Shown one piece after another: positions 1 through 7,231 of a stretch of DNA of 38,555 nt (its first letter is position 1; each line of letters opens with the position of its first letter). The translations under genes and the position numbers were made by a program. Origin of the DNA: Clostridiales bacterium (GTDB lineage Bacteria; Bacillota; Clostridia; Oscillospirales; Oscillospiraceae); contig SFFE01000011.1 of the NCBI GenBank assembly GCA_004556965.1, positions 1 through 38,555 on the forward strand, given 5' to 3'. Under the pieces are notes generated by a model. That model made no database searches and was not told the DNA's origin. It saw only the letters and a program-made list of their open reading frames with translations.

Positions 1-117
1 AGCCCCGCATCCCCCGGCCGCAAGCTTGACTTGCGGCCGGGTAAGGAAGAACGGAGGAGTGAATATGGAGCTTTCCGGCCTGCCCGGGAAGCGGAATGGA
101 ACGAGTCCGTTCTGACG
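1..117. repeat. Dispersed mosaic hairpin repeat, copy 1 (cut by window start)
   Basis: Non-coding. It begins with a perfect 12-bp hairpin (arms 13-24 and 30-41, loop 25-29). Then follow the modules seen in the other copies: an AAGGAAGAACGGAGGAG stretch, a GGAGCTTTCCGG...GGAAGCGG hairpin, and the terminal GAGTCCGTTCTGACGT. The TGACGTTA end meets the stop codon of the CBS-domain gene at 118. Confidence 0.7.
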
Positions 118-546
118 TTACCGGCGGCAGACGTTGGATGTGATGCCGCACAGGGCGCGCGCGGCCTCCATGTCGCAGCGGCGGCTGCGCGCCACGTCCG
201 CGATGGAGAGCATCCCGACGAGGCGGCCGTCCTGCACGACGGGCAGGCGTCGCACCTGCTCATGCGTCATGCGCGCGAGCGCGGTGTCCACCTCGTCCGC
301 GGGCGTGACCGTGACGGCGCCGGGCGTCATGACGGCAGCAATCTTCACCGCGCCGGGGTCTGCGCCGGGCGCGACGCAGCGCACGACGATGTCCCGGTCG
401 GTGAGCATGCCGGTGAGTTCGCCGTCGTCCCCGCAGACGGGGATGGAGCCGATGTTCCGCGCCTTCATCAGCCGCGCGGCGGCAACGACCGGCTCATCCT
501 CGTGTACGGACACCGCGCTGCCGGTCATGAGTTCTCGGACTTTCAT
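118..546 (-). CDS. Tandem CBS-domain protein
   Basis: A 142-residue protein made of two CBS motifs with no attached enzyme or transporter. The first (about residues 1-60) opens with KVRELMTGSAVSV and carries GMLTDRDIVVR; the second (about 70-125) has VMTPGAVTV and GMLSIADVAR. CBS pairs bind adenosyl nucleotides and act as energy-sensing or regulatory modules; stand-alone pairs of this size are common in Firmicutes and their partner is rarely known. The C-terminal 20 residues hold two Cys and are not typical CBS sequence. An AAAGGAGGG ribosome site sits 8-9 bases upstream of the ATG. It appears monocistronic, with hairpin repeats on both sides. Family is clear from sequence; the physiological role is unknown. 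Confidence 0.9.
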   Translation of the reverse strand: MKVRELMTGSAVSVHEDEPVVAAARLMKARNIGSIPVCGDDGELTGMLTDRDIVVRCVAPGADPGAVKIAAVMTPGAVTVTPADEVDTALARMTHEQVRRLPVVQDGRLVGMLSIADVARSRRCDMEAARALCGITSNVCRR

Positions 547-598
547 AGGAATGGATCCCTCCTTTTCTGAGATTATGGACAGAAAAGGAAAGAGTTAT

Positions 599-742
599 AC
601 GTCAGAACGGACTCGTTCGCTCTGCTGCTCGTCCTTTCAAAACCGAAACTGATGTTTCGGTTTTGTGAGGAGAAACGGAGGAGCGGATGTGGAGCTTTCC
701 GGCTTGCTCGGGAAGCGGAATGGAGCGAGTCCGTTTGGACGT
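599..742. repeat. Dispersed mosaic hairpin repeat, copy 2 (complete)
   Basis: The clearest full-length copy. It is bounded by imperfect terminal inverted repeats (ACGTCAGAACGGACTCG at the left, CGAGTCCGTTTGGACGT at the right). Inside is a TTTCAAAACCGAAAC/GTTTCGGTTTTG hairpin and a GGAGCTTTCC...GGAAGCGG hairpin. No ORF or transposase is present. The arrangement resembles a MITE or REP-type element. Confidence 0.75.
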
Positions 743-947
743 TATCCACTTCTCCACTCTTCCTTATCGCGTCACGACCGCTAACGGTTACGTCGCGCCG
801 CGAGGATGCGGGGTGCGTATCACGCACTGTGTTGCGGAACCTCCCGCATCTCCGACGGAATCCAGCGAAGCGATTCCGGAGGATAAGGAAGAATGAAGAA
901 GCGGATGCAGAGCTTTCGGCTTTAGCCGGAAGCGGCGCGTAGCGCGT
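743..947. repeat. Dispersed mosaic hairpin repeat, copy 3
   Basis: This copy directly abuts copy 2. It contains a GTCACGACCgctaacGGTTACGTCGCG hairpin module, a repeat of the AAGGAAGAATGAAGAAGCGG stretch and the GAGCTTTCGGC/GCCGGAAGC hairpin. It ends in TTATTCTGAC, which supplies the stop codon of spoIIP at 948-950. No coding potential was seen across 571-947. Confidence 0.65.
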
Positions 948-1988
948 TTATTCTGACACCAGCTCCGCCAGGGCGGGACCCGCCGCGTCGCCGAACAGCT
1001 GCGCGGCGTTGATCGCCTCCTGCAGCGTGTTGCCGCTGCTGCCGACCTCCACGATGAGCGAGCCGGTGGTCAGATGCTGGTTGTAGCGCTCGTTCACGAG
1101 CGTGATCGGGCGCATCAGCGTCGGGTGCGCCTCGTTGACCGCGTTTTGCAGGTACACGGCCAGACGCAGATTATCCTTCCAATAGGGGTGGTACAGCCCG
1201 GTGCTGTCCGTGCCGCAGAGGATCATCACCTGCGAGCACGCCGTGTCCGGGATCTCGGCTACGGTCTTATACACCACGTCGTCCGAGCACAGCGCGTCGC
1301 GGTGCAGGTCGATGACGATGCGGATGGACGGGTACTGCTCCAGATAGGACAGGACCGCATCGCCGGAGCGGGCGTAAGAGCCGGTGTAGCTCGGATAGTC
1401 GTAGATCGTGCGGTCGTGCAGGACGTTCAGGCCCGCCTGTTCGAGCGACGCGGTGAGCACGTCGCCCACGCGCACAATATTATAATTGGTATCCTCCGTG
1501 CGGCAGGTGTCCGACGCGGCGTAGAGATCAGCGCCGGCGGGCGTGTATGCCTCACTGGAGTGCGTATGGATGATGAGGATCTGCGGCTGATCCGCTGCGA
1601 GCTGTGTGGCCGGCCCCTCCTGCAGCAGCGCATTGATGTCAATGTCGTAATCCGTTTCGTTTTTCAGCGTCAGGCCGCCCGTGATCGTGGTGGCGACGAT
1701 GGGCAGACCGTCCGCCGACATGCCCGGCTCCGCCGGCGTTGGCGTGGCCGTGGGTTCCGGCGTGGGCGCCGGTGTGGCGGACAGCGCGGCGACGGCCGTC
1801 TCCGGCCCGGCGTCCCCGACCGGCTGCGGGTTGCCCAGCTCCAGCCGCACCGTCGCCGATAAAAGCTGCTCCGGGGTCACCCACGCGGAAAGCCTGTCCA
1901 GCAGCGTGTCGCCCCCGCTGGCCGCGGCCGCGAGATGCAGCGCGAACAGCGCCAGCCCCGCTCCGGCCAGTTTCTTCCTCACAGACAT
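948..1988 (-). CDS. spoIIP: Stage II sporulation protein P (peptidoglycan hydrolase)
   Basis: A 346-residue SpoIIP-family enzyme. In the family, SpoIIP works with SpoIID and SpoIIM at the septum to degrade peptidoglycan during forespore engulfment, with amidase and endopeptidase activity. A short basic N-terminus and hydrophobic segment (about residues 4-24) act as signal anchor, followed by a Pro/Thr/Ala linker (about 70-92). The catalytic domain begins near residue 135 and shows the signature HTHSSEAY (141-148) and IDLHRDAL (226-233), both zinc-site motifs. The ATG at 1988 was chosen because a GGGGGCGG-type ribosome site lies just upstream and the signal sequence follows; the frame stays open further upstream, but that extension overlaps the divergent gene and looks non-native. 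The stop lies inside a hairpin repeat. A sigma-E-like promoter precedes it. Confidence 0.93.
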   Translation of the reverse strand: MSVRKKLAGAGLALFALHLAAAASGGDTLLDRLSAWVTPEQLLSATVRLELGNPQPVGDAGPETAVAALSATPAPTPEPTATPTPAEPGMSADGLPIVATTITGGLTLKNETDYDIDINALLQEGPATQLAADQPQILIIHTHSSEAYTPAGADLYAASDTCRTEDTNYNIVRVGDVLTASLEQAGLNVLHDRTIYDYPSYTGSYARSGDAVLSYLEQYPSIRIVIDLHRDALCSDDVVYKTVAEIPDTACSQVMILCGTDSTGLYHPYWKDNLRLAVYLQNAVNEAHPTLMRPITLVNERYNQHLTTGSLIVEVGSSGNTLQEAINAAQLFGDAAGPALAELVSE

Positions 1989-2017
1989 GTAGACCGCCCC
2001 CTCTCGCGTATCTGTAA

Positions 2018-2046
2018 ATCTTATGCGGGCGGCTCTGGAATTATGC
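2018..2046 (-). promoter_or_regulatory. Candidate sigma-E-type promoter of spoIIP
   Basis: On the minus strand GCATAAT (2046-2040) is followed after 14 bases by CATAAGAT (2025-2018). This resembles the mother-cell sigma-E pattern (xATAxT at -35, CATACAxT at -10), and spoIIP is a sigma-E target in Bacillus. It would start transcription about 23 bases before the ATG. The match was found by eye only. Confidence 0.45.
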
Positions 2047-2094
2047 CGCCGGGTGTGGTATGATGAGGCAAAAAAACCAGAGGAGGAATGGTCT

Positions 2095-2337
2095 ATGACG
2101 ATCACATACCGCCCGAAGGGCGTGTGCTCGCAGCTCATGCGGGTGGAGGTCGAGGACGGAATTATCCGCAAAGTGGAGGTGCAAGGGGGGTGCAGTGGCA
2201 ATTTACAGGGCATTTCCAAGCTTCTGGTGGGGATGCGTGCCGAAGACGCCATTGCGCGGATGGAGGGGATCCGCTGCGGCTGGAAGAACACCTCGTGCCC
2301 CGATCAGCTCGCAAAAGCGCTCCGGGAGGCACTTTAA
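2095..2337 (+). CDS. TSCPD-domain protein (TIGR03905-like)
   Basis: An 80-residue protein made almost entirely of a TSCPD domain. It has a conserved N-terminal YRPKGVCS, the central GGCSGNLQGI (about 31-40) and the defining C-terminal motif TSCPDQLAKAL (about 66-76). In larger proteins the domain is found at the C-terminus of vitamin-B12-dependent ribonucleotide reductases; free-standing copies are common in Clostridia and their role is not established. The three conserved Cys suggest metal or thiol chemistry, by inference. An AGGAGG site at 2081-2086 lies 8 bases before the ATG. An extended TGGTATGAT -10-like element (2056-2064) lies upstream. It is divergent from spoIIP, so both promoters overlap in a short gap. 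Confidence 0.85.
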   Translation: MTITYRPKGVCSQLMRVEVEDGIIRKVEVQGGCSGNLQGISKLLVGMRAEDAIARMEGIRCGWKNTSCPDQLAKALREAL

Positions 2338-2589
2338 GAATTGCGAAAAAGATTTACATAATAATTTCAAATAATAAAAATCGTTTACATAATGCAAGTT
2401 TGCAAGATTTTTTTGCAAACTTGCATGATTCTTTTTGCGTCACTTCCCGTCGAAAACGAGCGGTTCATCAACATGCACAACACAAAATGTTGAGTCGAAA
2501 TAAAACTAATTACACAATATTTTGTGATTTTGAGGAATTTTTGTCTAAAATCATCAGAATCAAATAAGATCGTTTGTGCAAAACGCCGA
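2338..2589. other. AT-rich intergenic island
   Basis: About 250 bases of strongly AT-rich sequence in a GC-rich chromosome, with no ORF of note. It holds a long perfect palindrome (2392-2426, listed separately), two GTTTACATAA/ATTTACATAA direct repeats (about 2352 and 2383), an inverted CAACAT...ATGTTG pair (about 2468-2492) and CACAATATTTTGTG (about 2512-2525). It precedes the promoter of the SleB-type gene. Confidence 0.6.
2392..2426. repeat. Perfect 14-bp inverted repeat
   Basis: ATGCAAGTTTGCAA (2392-2405) and TTGCAAACTTGCAT (2413-2426) are exact reverse complements around a 7-base T-rich loop. It is AT-rich and lacks a following U-tract, so it reads more like a protein-binding palindrome or cruciform than a terminator. 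It is a possible 3' hairpin for the TSCPD gene. Confidence 0.7.
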
Positions 2590-2618
2590 TTGAATCGCGG
2601 GCAAAAAATGAATATAAT
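2590..2618 (+). promoter_or_regulatory. Vegetative-type promoter of the SleB-type hydrolase
   Basis: TTGAAT (2590-2595), 17-base spacer, TATAAT (2613-2618). The predicted leader is about 85 bases and can fold: GCAATGC (2640-2646) pairs with GCATTGC (2677-2683) around an inner ACCC/GGGT hairpin, just before the GGAAGGAGG ribosome site. Confidence 0.7.
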
Positions 2619-2709
2619 TATCCATGCGGAAAGGTAGCAGCAATGCTATCTGCTTTCATCTACCCATTTTACGGGTGCATTGCAGTCGCATGGAAGGAGG
2701 ACGGTGCAG

Positions 2710-3750
2710 ATGAAACTCTTAAAATCGAATTTGGCGCTTCTATGCATCGTGTGCCTGCTGTGCGGAGTTCTGCTCGGCCTTGCCTGCCTCATCGGAGGCG
2801 ACGCGGTGTTTGCCGTCGGCCAGGAGGGCAACGCCGCTCCGGTGGAGTCGGCGGAGCCGTCGAAGCCGGCGGACGCGGCGCTGGCGCTGACCGAGCGGGA
2901 TGAGAAGCTGGCTACCCGGCTCGCCGCCCGGAACGTCCAGCCCGTCACGCGCACGGTCGCAGTCGGCACCGACGCGGCAGACTATACGCAGACGGCAACC
3001 TGTACGTATGCGCCCGTCTACGTGGACGGGCTGTTCGGCGGCTACTGCTATGTGCTTGACGGCACGGCTTACGCGGCGATCCCCGACTATTGCGACATAC
3101 TGGGCCTGGCCTGCTCTGCCGGGCAGGGTGAGGACGGCGTGATGCAGTATACGGTCGCCGGCGCGGTCATTTCCATTGGCTACGGCGATACGATTTATAC
3201 TGCGAACGGGCGGTATTTCTATGTGCCGGGCGGTGTAAAGGCGCTGGACGGGCAGATTGTTCTGCCGCTGGCGGAGTTGCAGAAGATCTTCGGCGCGGCT
3301 GCCGCCTATGATGCGGAGGACGTCAGCGTTTCGGTGGATACGGTGAATCTCGCGCTGCTGGAGAGCGGCGAGAGCTACTATGCAAAGTATGATCTGTACT
3401 GGCTGTCGCGCATCATTTTTGCGGAATCCGGCAACCAGCCGATGGAAGGGATGATCGGCGTTGGCAACGTGGTGCTCAACCGCGTGGCGTCCGCGTCGTT
3501 CCCGGATACGATTCAGGGCGTGGTGTTCGACGCGCGCGGCGGATGCACGCAGTTTACGCCCGTGAGCATGGGCACGATCTACAACGCGCCGAGCGAGCAG
3601 GCCGTGCTGGCCGCAAAGCTCTGCCTGGAGGGCGCGAACACGGTCGGCGGCGCGCTGTATTTCATCAATCCCGCGGCCTGCAACGGTGGCTGGTTCAACA
3701 GCTCGCTGACGTGGGTGGCCACCATCGGCGATCACGTGTTTTACGCGTAA
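2710..3750 (+). CDS. Secreted SleB-family cell wall hydrolase
   Basis: A 346-residue secreted protein. Residues 1-35 form a signal peptide or signal anchor (KLLKSNLALLC...). Residues about 95-210 resemble a copper-amine-oxidase-N-type domain, often used as a wall-binding module in Clostridia. Residues about 225-346 form the Hydrolase_2/SleB catalytic domain. It contains WLSRIIFAESGNQPMEGMIG with the likely catalytic Glu239, then VGNVVLNRV and a terminal GDHVFYA typical of the family. Such enzymes are lytic transglycosylases; SleB itself acts in cortex hydrolysis at germination, but many paralogues act elsewhere, so the symbol sleB is withheld. The ATG at 2710 follows GGAAGGAGG with 9-base spacing. 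The gene is monocistronic with its own promoter and is followed by a hairpin repeat. Confidence 0.9.
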   Translation: MKLLKSNLALLCIVCLLCGVLLGLACLIGGDAVFAVGQEGNAAPVESAEPSKPADAALALTERDEKLATRLAARNVQPVTRTVAVGTDAADYTQTATCTYAPVYVDGLFGGYCYVLDGTAYAAIPDYCDILGLACSAGQGEDGVMQYTVAGAVISIGYGDTIYTANGRYFYVPGGVKALDGQIVLPLAELQKIFGAAAAYDAEDVSVSVDTVNLALLESGESYYAKYDLYWLSRIIFAESGNQPMEGMIGVGNVVLNRVASASFPDTIQGVVFDARGGCTQFTPVSMGTIYNAPSEQAVLAAKLCLEGANTVGGALYFINPAACNGGWFNSSLTWVATIGDHVFYA

Positions 3751-3823
3751 GGCAGCCGCAAGCGAGCCTGCGCATGATTTTGACCCGGCGGTCAGCTTTT
3801 GCTGGCTGCCGGTTTCAGCTTAT

Positions 3824-3942
3824 CAGAAGACGCTTTCAAAACCGAAACATCGGTTTCGGTTTTGCTAAGGAAAAACGGGGAAATGGAAGTGGAGCTTTCC
3901 CGCTTGCCGGGGAAGCGGAACGGAATGCGCCCGTTTTGACGT
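3824..3942. repeat. Dispersed mosaic hairpin repeat, copy 4
   Basis: It contains CAGAAGACG, a TTTCAAAACCGAAAC/GTTTCGGTTTTG hairpin, AAGGAAAAACGGGGAAATGG, a GGAGCTTTCCC/GGGGAAGCGG hairpin and a terminal CCCGTTTTGACGT. It lies between the SleB-type gene and the rsmG promoter. Confidence 0.75.
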
Positions 3943-3963
3943 GGCCGCCGGTTTTTCCCGTTA

Positions 3964-3991
3964 TGGACACAGAGAAAAAATATGATATAAT
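3964..3991 (+). promoter_or_regulatory. Promoter of rsmG
   Basis: TGGACA (3964-3969), 16-base spacer, TATAAT (3986-3991). The -10 is perfect and the -35 differs from consensus at one base. It lies just downstream of repeat copy 4. Confidence 0.65.
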
Positions 3992-4023
3992 ATTGGTGTT
4001 CAGAACGATCCCGGGAGGAAGCT

Positions 4024-4722
4024 ATGGAACAACTGCTCTGCGGCGGCTTTGCGCAGCTTGGCCTGCCGCTTTCCGACGAGGCGCTCGCGCGCTTTCAGAC
4101 CTATTATGCATATCTGGAGGAACGCAGCCAGGTGATGAACCTGACGGCCATCCACGGCGAGCGGGACGTGGCGCAGCTCCACTTTCTCGACTGCGCGGCG
4201 CTGCTGACGGCGGAGCCGTTTGCGGGGAAATCGGTCATCGACGTGGGCACCGGCGCGGGCTTTCCCGGCCTGCCGCTGAAGATTGTGCAGCCGGACGTCC
4301 GTCTCACGCTGCTCGACAGTCAGGCCAAGCGGGTGCAGTTTCTCGCGGAGACGTGCGAAAAGCTCGGCTTTGCAGACGTGACGTGCATCCACGCGCGCGC
4401 GGAGGAGACGCCGGAGCTGCGCGGACAGTTTGACATTGCGGTGTCCCGCGCGGTGGCGCGGCTGTATCTGCTGTGCGAGCTGTGTCTGCCGTTCGTGCGG
4501 CGCGGCGGCGTGTTTCTGGCGATGAAGGGGCCGGACTGCGCGGAGGAGCTGGATGAGGCGCAGCGCGCGATCCGCACGCTCGGCGGCACGTATGCGCGCA
4601 CGGCGGCGTACACCATCCCCGGCACGGACGTGACGCACAGCATTGTGGTCATCCGCAAGACGGGCGACACCCCTGCGAAGTATCCCCGCCGCTGGGCGAA
4701 GATGCAGAAAGAGCATTTATGA
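4024..4722 (+). CDS. rsmG: 16S rRNA (guanine-527-N7)-methyltransferase
   Basis: A 232-residue RsmG (GidB). It makes m7G527 in 16S rRNA using S-adenosylmethionine. The SAM-binding loop VIDVGTGAGFPGLPLKI sits at residues 71-87; the family motifs VMNLTAI (37-43) and HFLDCAAL (53-60) come before it, and VSRAVARL follows. Length is normal for the family (about 210-240). A GGGAGG ribosome site is 5 bases before the ATG. In many Firmicutes rsmG sits with mnmG/mnmE near the origin; here it is alone with its own promoter, followed by a hairpin facing the opposite gene. Confidence 0.96.
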   Translation: MEQLLCGGFAQLGLPLSDEALARFQTYYAYLEERSQVMNLTAIHGERDVAQLHFLDCAALLTAEPFAGKSVIDVGTGAGFPGLPLKIVQPDVRLTLLDSQAKRVQFLAETCEKLGFADVTCIHARAEETPELRGQFDIAVSRAVARLYLLCELCLPFVRRGGVFLAMKGPDCAEELDEAQRAIRTLGGTYARTAAYTIPGTDVTHSIVVIRKTGDTPAKYPRRWAKMQKEHL

Positions 4723-4727
4723 TTCTG

Positions 4728-4764
4728 AAAAACCGCCAGCCCCGGCCATTGGCCGGGGCTGGCG
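4728..4764 (-). terminator. Intrinsic terminator (minus strand)
   Basis: A 14-bp GC stem (4734-4747 with 4751-4764, ATT loop) is followed on the minus strand by GGTTTTTC. It serves the minus-strand operon ending at 5008, and probably also stops rsmG transcripts. Confidence 0.75.
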
Positions 4765-4790
4765 CCAGTGTGTCAAAGAAGCCTCGCAGA

Positions 4791-5010
4791 GTCAGAAGAT
4801 GCTCGCTCCATTCCGTTTCCGCGTTCTTTCAAATCCAAACGCCTGTTCGGATTTGCTGAGGAAAAACAGGGAAATGAATGTGGAGCTTCCCCGCTCCTCG
4901 CGGCACGACCCAACGAAGTGGTCGTGATGCGAAAAGGAGAAGTCGGGGAGTGGATGTGGAGTTTTCGCCGTCAGGCGGAAACAAAACGGAACGCGCCGGC
5001 TTCAACGTCA
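4791..5010. repeat. Dispersed mosaic hairpin repeat, copy 5
   Basis: Left end GTCAGAAGATGCTCGCTCC. Inside are a TTTCAAATCCAAAC/GTTCGGATTTG hairpin, the CGCGGCACGACCCAACGAAG/GGTCGTGATGCG hairpin and two GTGGAGYTTTCSC-type modules. It ends in AACGTCA, which includes the TGA stop codon (5008-5010) of the next minus-strand gene. Confidence 0.75.
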
Positions 5011-7203
5011 GGATGCGGCAAGCCGGAAGCTGTTTGCCAGACTGCCGTCTCCTTCGGTGAGAACGTCTGTGCACACACAAATGACGGGGTACACGCCGGC
5101 GGTATCCTTTGCGTCCCGGAATCGAACCGTCCCATCCGGAAAAACACAGCGAACCATATTCTCGTTGCTGAAATAAGGCGACGCGGTCCACCATAATCCA
5201 CCGCGCGCGGTGCCGCATCCGGAGGCATACAGCGTCTCTATCTGCGTCAAATCCGGCAGCGTGACGAGATCTGTTACCGCATTCTGATAGGCCTCGTCTG
5301 CATTTGCCGCACAGGTGCGCGGCAGATGATCGCAATACAAATCCCGATCACCGGCGGTTGCGGATTCCAGATTGGAGCCCGAAAGAAGCTGCGGATGCGA
5401 AAAAGAGAGCATACAGGTGCGCTCTGTCGCGGAGAATGCAGCAGTAAAATCGGAATTGAGCCACGTGCGCAGATCGCTCTCGCTCCAGAGATTGCTGTTG
5501 TCTGCGGAAAAGGAGCGGACGGCGACCTGTGTCTGGCAGAGCAGCATGGCGCGGTTACCCTCGACTGAGAGCACCAACCACTGTAGCGGCTGCCCATCCT
5601 GTGCGCCGAACTGGACATAGGCGCCGGACTCTACGGCAGCGTGCGTTTGCCGCCGCGCTGCATGAGCCGTGTAGGCTGCGGACACCGGCGGCACGACCAG
5701 CACAAGCAGCGCGGCAAATGCCACGCCGGCTGGAATCCATCTGCGCAGTCCGAGCGCTGCGCATCCCGCAGCGGCACCCACAAACAGCACCAGAACGGCG
5801 GCGTCCATGAATTGAATGTAGGCAAACATGTGCTTGGCGAGGTCTCCGGCTCCGTTTGAAATGTAGGGGACGATCATGCAGTACAGACAGCAGCCTGCGA
5901 CAGCGATTACGCTCAACACACAGTCAAAGCGGGAGCGGCGCCACAGCAGCAGGATCATCATGGCTAGAAACGCAATCAGAACGGCAATGTTCCCGGCGGG
6001 CGTGTCAAAGCCGAGTCGGGCGCGGAGGCTGCTCCATGCGGTAAAACGGCTGGAGAGGGTGAAACGGGGATGCGAACTGTCGTAATTGGAGAGGTAGTAC
6101 GGGCGGATGGAGCCGCAGCTTCGCAGAGACGCGTCTATGGAGGCGCACAGCATCGCAGGATGCCGCGCATAGAAGATCAACAGCCGCACGCGGGAAAGGG
6201 AAGCGATCTGATCCCGGCAGCCGCGCTCCTCCACGGTTTGCGAAATGCCGGTGGCGTAGGCGTTTGTCCCGCGCAAGTCTGCCAACGAGGGGTCGAGTCC
6301 AAGCTCTGAAAGATAGCGCTCTGCCTCGTCTGCGTCCGCCTGCTTGAGAATCCCATAGAAAACAGAGTTGTAATTGGTTTCATACGCCATCCAGCTCGGA
6401 ACGGCGAGATAAATCGCGCACAGCAGCACGAAAGCCCCGGCCATTGCACAGACCGGTATGCGGCTGCGGCTGCGGCGCCAGAGAATGGCCTCCAGCGCGA
6501 GACACAAAAGAATGGCCGGCGGAATGTTCGCAAATTTGGACCATCCATAAAGGATACAGGCCAGTGCAGCCCAAACGGCGTCCCAAACGGAACAGTCCCG
6601 GCGCGAGAGAATCCGCACGGCAGCGGCGGCCACCAAAACAAATGCGATGATTTGCAGCGCCTCGCCGTAGAAGGAGTTAAAATAGACCAGATAATCCCCG
6701 TCGCACAGGACCAAGAGCAGCAGGAGCTTTGCGCCCCAATCCATCCATCTGCGGCGCAGATGAATCTGCCGAAACAACAGTGCCAGCGCGGCGGCGTAGC
6801 AGACTGCATACAGCACGCCGAGGACGCCGAGCCGATATGTCGTCATGGGCGCGCCGGAGAGCTTGTTGACGATCAGATTGAGCACCACGGACACGCGCGT
6901 GAACAGAAGCTGAATGGATGGATAAACGTTCACACCCTCAGAACCGAACAGGATCCCGAACACATTTTCTGCAGCGGAACGATCCTGAAGCACAATGCGG
7001 TATTCGCTGATGTAGACAAATCGGCTGTCGTCTACCGTGCGCGCAATGGAGGAAGCCCGCATCACACGGGAAAAATCGCCGTTGTCAGACAGGCCAATCT
7101 CCTCGCCGGCAAACAGAATGCAGAGCGCCAGCAGCAGCGCGGCCGCACCGAGCAAATATGGCTGTATCCGGTCGAGTTTCTCGACAAATCCAGTTCGCTG
7201 CAA
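5008..7203 (-). CDS. Polytopic membrane protein (GT-C-like) with C-terminal DUF6273-like domain
   Basis: A 731-residue protein. Residues 1 to about 515 hold roughly ten or more membrane segments. An early periplasmic-side loop reads GLSDNGDFSRVM, and a later loop reads YFNSFYGEAL; the topology and acidic first loop recall GT-C lipid-linked sugar transferases, but no family can be assigned with certainty. Residues about 527-731 match the pattern of DUF6273: WLVLSVEGNRAMLL, SDLRTWLNSDF and GGLWWTASPYF, ending in a GVYPVICV strand. It starts at a TTG codon with AGGAGG (7215-7210) 6 bases upstream; no ATG fits as well. It lies 28 bases after the aldolase-like gene and is presumably co-transcribed. 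A surface-glycan or lipid-sugar role is inference only. Confidence 0.75.
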   Translation of the reverse strand: MQRTGFVEKLDRIQPYLLGAAALLLALCILFAGEEIGLSDNGDFSRVMRASSIARTVDDSRFVYISEYRIVLQDRSAAENVFGILFGSEGVNVYPSIQLLFTRVSVVLNLIVNKLSGAPMTTYRLGVLGVLYAVCYAAALALLFRQIHLRRRWMDWGAKLLLLLVLCDGDYLVYFNSFYGEALQIIAFVLVAAAAVRILSRRDCSVWDAVWAALACILYGWSKFANIPPAILLCLALEAILWRRSRSRIPVCAMAGAFVLLCAIYLAVPSWMAYETNYNSVFYGILKQADADEAERYLSELGLDPSLADLRGTNAYATGISQTVEERGCRDQIASLSRVRLLIFYARHPAMLCASIDASLRSCGSIRPYYLSNYDSSHPRFTLSSRFTAWSSLRARLGFDTPAGNIAVLIAFLAMMILLLWRRSRFDCVLSVIAVAGCCLYCMIVPYISNGAGDLAKHMFAYIQFMDAAVLVLFVGAAAGCAALGLRRWIPAGVAFAALLVLVVPPVSAAYTAHAARRQTHAAVESGAYVQFGAQDGQPLQWLVLSVEGNRAMLLCQTQVAVRSFSADNSNLWSESDLRTWLNSDFTAAFSATERTCMLSFSHPQLLSGSNLESATAGDRDLYCDHLPRTCAANADEAYQNAVTDLVTLPDLTQIETLYASGCGTARGGLWWTASPYFSNENMVRCVFPDGTVRFRDAKDTAGVYPVICVCTDVLTEGDGSLANSFRLAAS

Positions 7204-7231
7204 GATGATTCCTCCTACTGGCTGCGGTTTT

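Noticed and set aside
1989..2291. N-terminal extension of SpoIIP
   Set aside because: It would remove the signal anchor from the N-terminus and overlap the TSCPD gene on the other strand; a ribosome site precedes the ATG at 1988 instead.
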